A stretch of DNA of 9,271 bases from an uncultured Lachnospiraceae bacterium. GTDB lineage: Bacteria; Bacillota; Clostridia; Lachnospirales; Lachnospiraceae. The translations under genes and the position numbers were made by a program. The stretch spans positions 2,265-11,535 of the forward strand of contig CAJTTU010000089.1 of NCBI GenBank assembly GCA_910579325.1, read 5' to 3'. The number at the start of each line of letters is the position of its first letter. Position 1 is the first letter of the stretch. The notes below the pieces were generated by a model, which saw only the letters and a program-made list of their open reading frames with translations, searched no databases and was not told where the DNA came from. This document shows, in pieces, positions 5,507 to 9,271 of this stretch.

Positions 5507-5523
5507 ACATACTGTCAGTATGT
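5507..5523. promoter_or_regulatory. TetR-type operator, copy 2
   Basis: ACATACTGTCAGTATGT is a perfect 7-bp-arm palindrome with the same arms as copy 1 but a different 3-bp centre, 27 bp away centre to centre. It lies near the expected transcription start. Conserved arms with a variable centre are what a symmetric dimeric repressor would select. Confidence 0.8.
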
Positions 5524-5577
5524 AACCGGCATAGCGCAAACGATCGGCGTCCGTGCCAATAATGGGAGGTGTGGATC

Positions 5578-6231
5578 GTGGCCAGAAACAAGCATCCGGA
5601 GGAAACCGTGAATTTAATATTGGATGTTTCTTTCCGTCTGTTTATGGAAAAAGGCTACGAGCACACTTCCATTCAGGATATTATCGACCATCTGGGCGGG
5701 CTTAGCCGGGGGGCGATTTATCATCATTTTAAGTCTAAGGAAGAAATTTTGGAGGCGGCGACGAACAGGATGACGGCCGAATCCAATCAGATGCTCGCCG
5801 AAGTCCGTGACCGCAAAGACCTGACCGGGAAGGAAAAGCTAAAGATGATTTTCTATGAGTCCATCAACCGTCCTGTCCAGAATGATCTTTTTACGGCGGC
5901 GCCTGGCTTTCACAATAACCCGAAGCTGTTTTTCAGCCTTGTTCATGACACTGTCACTGAGACTGCCATCCAGTATATTCAGCCGATTTTCAGACAGGGC
6001 GTTGCCGACGGCACGATCAGAACGGAGTATCCGGAACAGCTGGCGGAGCTGGTGATGCTGGCGGCGAATGTCTGGATGAATCCCATGACCTTTGACAGCA
6101 CGGCAGAGGAGACCCGCCGAAAATTTATGGTGTTCCGGCAGATGATGGAGGGGTTCGGGTTAGATATCATAGATGACCGGCTTATGGACAGAATTGTGGA
6201 ATTGGCGGAGATTTATCAGGCGAAGCAGTAG
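5578..6231 (+). CDS. TetR/AcrR-family transcriptional repressor
   Basis: A 217-residue regulator starting at a GTG (5578) placed 6 nt after GGGAGGTG; the GTG at 5569 lies within that ribosome binding site and is rejected. The TetR helix-turn-helix covers about residues 11-58: ILDVSFRLFMEKGYEHTSIQ forms the first helices, and GLSRGAIYHHFKSKEEIL (41-58) is the recognition helix with the hallmark YHHF. The rest is a helical ligand-binding and dimerisation domain that shows no recognisable specificity. Length is typical of the family. Two perfect palindromes in its promoter indicate autorepression. The next gene in the same direction encodes an MFS exporter with a related palindrome upstream, so the likely role is sensing a toxic small molecule and derepressing efflux. 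It is divergent from the NSS transporter, whose -35 lies about 24 bp from the first operator, so an effect there is possible. Confidence 0.92.
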   Translation: MARNKHPEETVNLILDVSFRLFMEKGYEHTSIQDIIDHLGGLSRGAIYHHFKSKEEILEAATNRMTAESNQMLAEVRDRKDLTGKEKLKMIFYESINRPVQNDLFTAAPGFHNNPKLFFSLVHDTVTETAIQYIQPIFRQGVADGTIRTEYPEQLAELVMLAANVWMNPMTFDSTAEETRRKFMVFRQMMEGFGLDIIDDRLMDRIVELAEIYQAKQ

Positions 6232-6254
6232 GTGAAGTGGGGGAATAAACAGGG

Positions 6255-6285
6255 ATCTGCCCTTTTCAGAGGGCAGATATATTTT
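6255..6285 (+). terminator. terminator after the TetR gene
   Basis: A perfect 9-bp stem (ATCTGCCCT at 6255-6263, AGGGCAGAT at 6270-6278) with a 6-nt loop, followed by ATATTTT. It begins 23 bp after the TetR stop. The T-run is modest, so read-through into the exporter gene is possible. Confidence 0.7.
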
Positions 6286-6291
6286 AAGGCA

Positions 6292-6318
6292 TATACATAC
6301 CGATATTCGGTATGTATA
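6292..6318. promoter_or_regulatory. 27-bp palindrome upstream of the MFS exporter (candidate operator)
   Basis: Perfect 12-bp arms (6292-6303 and 6307-6318) around a TAT centre. The arms contain ACATAC and GTATGT, the same outer half-sites as the two TetR operators, but set 4 bp further apart. A -10-like TATAAA at 6315-6320 overlaps the right arm, with a weak TATACA 17 bp upstream, so the palindrome may cover the exporter promoter. The stretch 6232-6460 otherwise holds the TetR terminator and no gene I would support. Confidence 0.6.
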
Positions 6319-6460
6319 AAAATGACAGAAAACTGACATACGGCAGACAGTGTCAAGTAGTGTATGAAAAGTATGAAAAATAGCAGCAGGCCGGATAAAA
6401 GACAGACCCTGAGTGCTTATAGCGACAGGGGTTGCGGAATTAAAACTGGAGGTTTATCAC

Positions 6461-7717
6461 ATGAATCAAAAACAAGAAAAGCTGTTCACAAAAGATTTTA
6501 CCCTTGTAGTCATCGGCCAGATCATTTCCCTTTTCGGCAATGCCACGGTCAGGTTCGCATTGCCCTTATACCTTCTGAACCTGACCGGCTCCTCCGCCCT
6601 GTACGGGGTGGTTACGGCCTGTGCCTTTATCCCATCCATCCTGCTGTCGCCGGTGGGCGGGATGATTGCGGACAGGGTCAACAAAAGAAACATTATGGTG
6701 ATACTGGATTTTACGACGGCGGCGGTGATTCTGGCTTTTTCCCTGCTGATGGAACGGGGAAGCCTGATTCTTCTGGCGGCGGTTACGCTGATGATTTTAT
6801 ATGGCATCGCGGGCGCATACCAGCCTTCCGTACAGGCAAGTATTCCTGCGCTGGCCTGCCGGGAGAATTTTATGGCGGCCAATTCCGTGATCAATATGGT
6901 AAGCTCCTTCTCTTCCCTGGCCGGGCCTGTCTTCGGCGGGATTTTCTACAGCGCTTATGGGCTGCGCCCGGTGCTGTTTGTCTGCGCCGCCTGCTTTGTC
7001 CTGTCGGCGGTGATGGAGCTTTTTATCAACATTCCTTTTCAGAAGCAGGAAGCCGGCGGCGGAATGCTGGAAACCGCCAAAAAGGATTTTGTGGAAAGTC
7101 TCCGCTTTGTCCGGAAGGAGAAACCCGTCATTATAAGATGCATGCTGACAGTCTGCGGGATTAACCTGTTTTTGTCCGCGATGCTGCTTGTGGCGGTGCC
7201 CTATCTGATCACCGAGGTGCTGGCATTTCAGCCGGTGCAGGCCAACAGGCTTTACGGCCTTGCGGAAGGGGTGATGGCGGCCGGCGGCCTGGCAGGGGGA
7301 ATCTGCACAGGCATCTTCGCAAAGCGGCTGAAAGCGGGGAAGGCCGGGGCGATACTGATTGGCTGCGCGGTATGCGTATTTCCTATGGGAATCGCTTTGC
7401 TGTTAACTCCCTCTGCCATGGTCAGCTATACGGTGATCACCATCTGCTGTTTTGCCATCATGGCGCTTTCCACGGTGTTCACGGTACAGGTCATGTCCGT
7501 AATCCAGCGGGAAACGCCGGAGAAGCTGCTGGGAAAAGTAATTTCCGTTATCATGACCGTCGCCATGTGCGCCCAGCCTTTAGGAAATGCTTTCTACGGC
7601 GTTTTGTTCGAGCTGTGCAGGGGAGCTGAATTTGCCGTCTTTTTTTTCGCAGGAGCGGTTTCGCTGGTGATTGCCGTCCGTTCGAGAAAAATATTTACCA
7701 ACCTTATGAATGATTGA
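6461..7717 (+). CDS. MFS exporter, DHA3-like
   Basis: A 418-residue polytopic protein with about 12 hydrophobic helices, the length and layout of major facilitator proteins. The start is the ATG at 6461, 8 nt after TGGAGG (6447-6452). An early FTLVVIGQIISLFGNATVRFAL segment fits the N-terminal helix of the DHA3 group (MefA-, EntS- and NIP45-like exporters). Motif A appears as GGMIADRVNKRNIM (66-79) in the loop between helices 2 and 3. A hydrophilic loop around 196-220 separates the two six-helix halves. DHA3 members use proton gradient to export macrolides, siderophores or other drugs; substrate cannot be read here. The adjacent TetR gene and the palindrome in the upstream region point to repressor-controlled, substrate-induced efflux. 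No frameshift or truncation is seen. Confidence 0.92.
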   Translation: MNQKQEKLFTKDFTLVVIGQIISLFGNATVRFALPLYLLNLTGSSALYGVVTACAFIPSILLSPVGGMIADRVNKRNIMVILDFTTAAVILAFSLLMERGSLILLAAVTLMILYGIAGAYQPSVQASIPALACRENFMAANSVINMVSSFSSLAGPVFGGIFYSAYGLRPVLFVCAACFVLSAVMELFINIPFQKQEAGGGMLETAKKDFVESLRFVRKEKPVIIRCMLTVCGINLFLSAMLLVAVPYLITEVLAFQPVQANRLYGLAEGVMAAGGLAGGICTGIFAKRLKAGKAGAILIGCAVCVFPMGIALLLTPSAMVSYTVITICCFAIMALSTVFTVQVMSVIQRETPEKLLGKVISVIMTVAMCAQPLGNAFYGVLFELCRGAEFAVFFFAGAVSLVIAVRSRKIFTNLMND

Positions 7718-7806
7718 AAAGCACTGGTTATTTTCACCGGATATGGGCTTCGGTCAGTACTTTTAGCGTAGGAAACACAAAATATCGTCAGGGACGGCCC
7801 GCCGCA

Positions 7807-7843
7807 GGCGGAGAATCCGCCCCTGGCAGATTCGTATTACGAA
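7807..7843. repeat. two short stem-loops in the convergent intergenic region
   Basis: GGCGGA-GAA-TCCGCC (7807-7821) and TTCGTA-T-TACGAA (7831-7843) are perfect small palindromes lying just left of the large hairpin at 7846-7882. No coding sequence is supported between 7718 and 7882, so this gap is mostly secondary structure. Confidence 0.6.
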
Positions 7844-7845
7844 GT

Positions 7846-7882
7846 ATCCGGCAAAACGCGCCAGTGACGCGTTTTGTCGGAT
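7846..7882. terminator. bidirectional stem-loop between the MFS and DUF2461 genes
   Basis: A 15-bp stem (7846-7860 with 7868-7882) containing one G-U pair and a 7-nt loop. It abuts the DUF2461 stop codon (7883-7885) and sits between convergent genes, the usual place for a shared terminator. Its stem carries AAAACGCG/CGCGTTTT, but T-tracts on both sides are weak, so termination efficiency is uncertain. Confidence 0.65.
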
Positions 7883-8566
7883 TTACCTTTCAGGCATCCG
7901 GAAGCCGGCGAGCGCCTTGTTCAGATAGTCGTTAAAAGGTTTCATAATCCGGAAAAGTTCCGCTGCTTTTGCAAGAAACAGTTCCGCGTTTTCCACTTCC
8001 TCATCCTTTAGCGGGTATTCCAGATACCAGCTTTTAAATTTCAGGTATTCTGCCTGCGGATGTTCTTTCTCATATCCCGCAGGAACATTCTTTAATGCCG
8101 TTCCCTTTACGGTAAAGTGTTTTTCAAAATCCGGCCGGCGGATAATTCTTTCCCATTCCATTCCGTTTTGCGCGATAGAATCCCGTACCATCCTTGTCGC
8201 ATCCTTAAACATGTCCGCAAACAATCCGCCGCCCAAAAAGGACTGGTTGCCCGGCTTGATCATAAGATAATAGCCGACAGGAACCGGCAGCTTCCCTTTT
8301 GAGGCGATATGGGCACGGAACGCGGGATTATAGGGCGATTTGTCATGGCTGAACCGGGTGTCCCGTACCATCCTGAACGTAAGGTCTTTTGGACTGTTAT
8401 GCAAAACGCTGCTGTCAAATTTCCCGATTTCCAGTATTAATGCCTGCAAAAAGCTTTCAAATTCAGCATTTGCTTTTTTATAAGTCTCCTTGTTTGCGTG
8501 ATACCATTCACGGTTATTATTTGCGCTCAATGAGGATAAGTAATCAATAATCAATTGTGTATTCAT
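7883..8566 (-). CDS. DUF2461 family protein
   Basis: A 227-residue soluble protein of the DUF2461 (TIGR02453) family, whose biochemical role is unknown. Family hallmarks are visible: NNNREWYHANK (16-26) near the N-terminus, RDTRFSHDKSPYNPAFRAHI (69-88), the GGGLF segment (112-116) following a YYLMIKPG strand, and a C-terminal FKSWYLEYPLKDEE region. Length matches the family's usual 220-230 residues. The start at 8566 has AAAGGAG about 10 nt upstream; that site overlaps the TAA stop of the sigma factor gene, which ends only 15 bp before. The gene is therefore probably co-transcribed with, and possibly controlled by, the sigma factor. No signal peptide or membrane helix is present. Confidence 0.9.
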   Translation of the reverse strand: MNTQLIIDYLSSLSANNNREWYHANKETYKKANAEFESFLQALILEIGKFDSSVLHNSPKDLTFRMVRDTRFSHDKSPYNPAFRAHIASKGKLPVPVGYYLMIKPGNQSFLGGGLFADMFKDATRMVRDSIAQNGMEWERIIRRPDFEKHFTVKGTALKNVPAGYEKEHPQAEYLKFKSWYLEYPLKDEEVENAELFLAKAAELFRIMKPFNDYLNKALAGFRMPER

Positions 8567-8581
8567 AGTCTGCCAACTCCT

Positions 8582-9271
8582 TTATGATTTCCGGACGATG
8601 GAAAGCTGTGTGGAATCTAAAAAGTCCCGTATCAGCTGCTTGATGTGTTCGGAAGACCGGTAGGTTTTACAGAACGAAAAGTCCTGTGATAAACCGTCGA
8701 TCTCTTCCATGGCATTTTTCACATCTATCATAGTCTGAACAGGAATTTCCGCAGCCGACATGTAATCCGGCTGCAGCGGGTTCAGCCTGTGGCTTTGTAT
8801 CGCATAATTCACCCTGTCTTTGCATCTGCATTTGCCGCCGCCGTATTCTCCGCAGTATTCGCCTAAAAAATCTGCCATCTTTCTGCGTATCCGCGAAAGC
8901 CGCTGGCGGTACGCTTCCGGGGTGATCTCCAAAATATCTCCGGCAATCCGGCTGTCAAGCTTAAACATCGTACCCAATATGAAGATACATCTGCTCTCTG
9001 TGTCAAGGCATTGCAGCATTACATTTGTGCAGGACATTTTCAGCTCTTCCGCCAAAATCTCTTTTTCTACGTTTTGTGTTAAATCCGGTATATTCTCTAT
9101 TTCTCCGTTTTCTATGTCATTCCCATAATATTCAAAGCTCAGCGGATAGCGGGCGAACATATGCTTTTTGTAATTCTTTAAGTGGTTGGCCGCAATGCGG
9201 AATAACCATGTCGTAAATGCGCTGTCGCCTCTGAAAGAAGAAAGATGGGTAATCATCTTCAACAGAATATC
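8582..9271 (-). CDS. ECF-type sigma factor with cysteine-containing C-terminal extension, 5' end missing
   Basis: The frame is open to the right edge, so the N-terminus (about the first 40-50 residues of region 2) lies outside; 229 residues are visible. Residues 1-36 match sigma regions 2.3-2.4 (SFRGDSAFTTWLFRIAANHL), which melt and contact the -10. Residues about 75-137 match region 4, with the helix-turn-helix around DSRIAGDILEITPEAYRQRLSRIRRKM that would contact the -35. Ordinary ECF factors stop there. This one continues about 90 residues, starting with a cysteine cluster, Cys140, Cys148 and Cys150 (CGEYGGGKCRC), then KDRVNYAIQSHRLNP and a helical tail. Such clusters in other ECF factors bind metal or sense redox, as in the CorE type. 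No anti-sigma gene is seen next to it, which fits self-contained control by the extension. Confidence 0.88.
   Translation of the reverse strand, partial: DILLKMITHLSSFRGDSAFTTWLFRIAANHLKNYKKHMFARYPLSFEYYGNDIENGEIENIPDLTQNVEKEILAEELKMSCTNVMLQCLDTESRCIFILGTMFKLDSRIAGDILEITPEAYRQRLSRIRRKMADFLGEYCGEYGGGKCRCKDRVNYAIQSHRLNPLQPDYMSAAEIPVQTMIDVKNAMEEIDGLSQDFSFCKTYRSSEHIKQLIRDFLDSTQLSIVRKS

Noticed and set aside
6364..7164. Open frame of 266 codons on the plus strand overlapping the TetR-MFS gap and the MFS gene.
   Set aside because: Out of frame with the MFS gene, rich in Arg/Gly as expected for a shifted frame, with no ribosome binding site; the MFS start at 6461 has a strong one.
1..9271. CRISPR array, tRNA or rRNA genes, insertion sequences or phage genes.
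   Set aside because: No regularly spaced repeats, tRNA-like cloverleaf, transposase motif or terminal inverted repeat pair was seen on either strand.

Overview
The window most resembles the chromosome of a Gram-positive Clostridia species, probably Lachnospiraceae-like. Supporting this are moderate-GC coding DNA, strong GGAGG ribosome binding sites, near-consensus sigma-A promoters, an AgrA/AgrC-type LytTR and GHKL two-component pair, an NSS sodium symporter and a TetR/MFS efflux pair. The taxon is inferred from style, not from a marker gene.

Positions 1-2730, minus strand: a signalling and export module. A LytTR response regulator (1801-2520) overlaps a six-to-seven-helix GHKL sensor kinase (506-1804) by ATGA. 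After 228 bp come a 58-residue two-helix membrane protein (101-277) and, 2 bp later, the first 32 codons of an ABC-transporter ATPase cut off by the window edge. The 228-bp gap holds a possible LytTR operator (two 7-bp repeats 21 bp apart, upstream of a good -10) and an exact 17-bp direct repeat in the presumed mRNA leader. The kinase and regulator probably sense an extracellular peptide or stress and switch on the small protein and transporter.

Positions 2732-5455, minus strand: a GMP synthase that has only the ATP-pyrophosphatase and dimerisation domains (no glutaminase), with its own promoter and a terminator. Upstream of it is an NSS-family Na+-dependent amino-acid-type transporter. The transporter has a roughly 200-nt structured leader containing a 15-bp stem-loop and a candidate 46-codon leader ORF whose stop overlaps the transporter start.

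Positions 5456-7717, plus strand: a TetR regulator whose promoter carries two copies of the palindrome ACATACT-N3-AGTATGT, a terminator, a third related palindrome, and a DHA3-like MFS exporter. This reads as a self-repressing regulator controlling an efflux pump.

Positions 7718-9271: a stem-loop-rich convergent junction, then on the minus strand a DUF2461 protein and, immediately upstream of it, an ECF-type sigma factor with a long cysteine-containing C-terminal extension (its N-terminus lies beyond the window). These last two look co-transcribed. I saw no tRNA, rRNA, CRISPR array, insertion sequence or phage gene. The window is mostly ordinary chromosomal genes; the less ordinary parts are the NSS leader, the ABC-operon leader and the single-domain GMP synthase.
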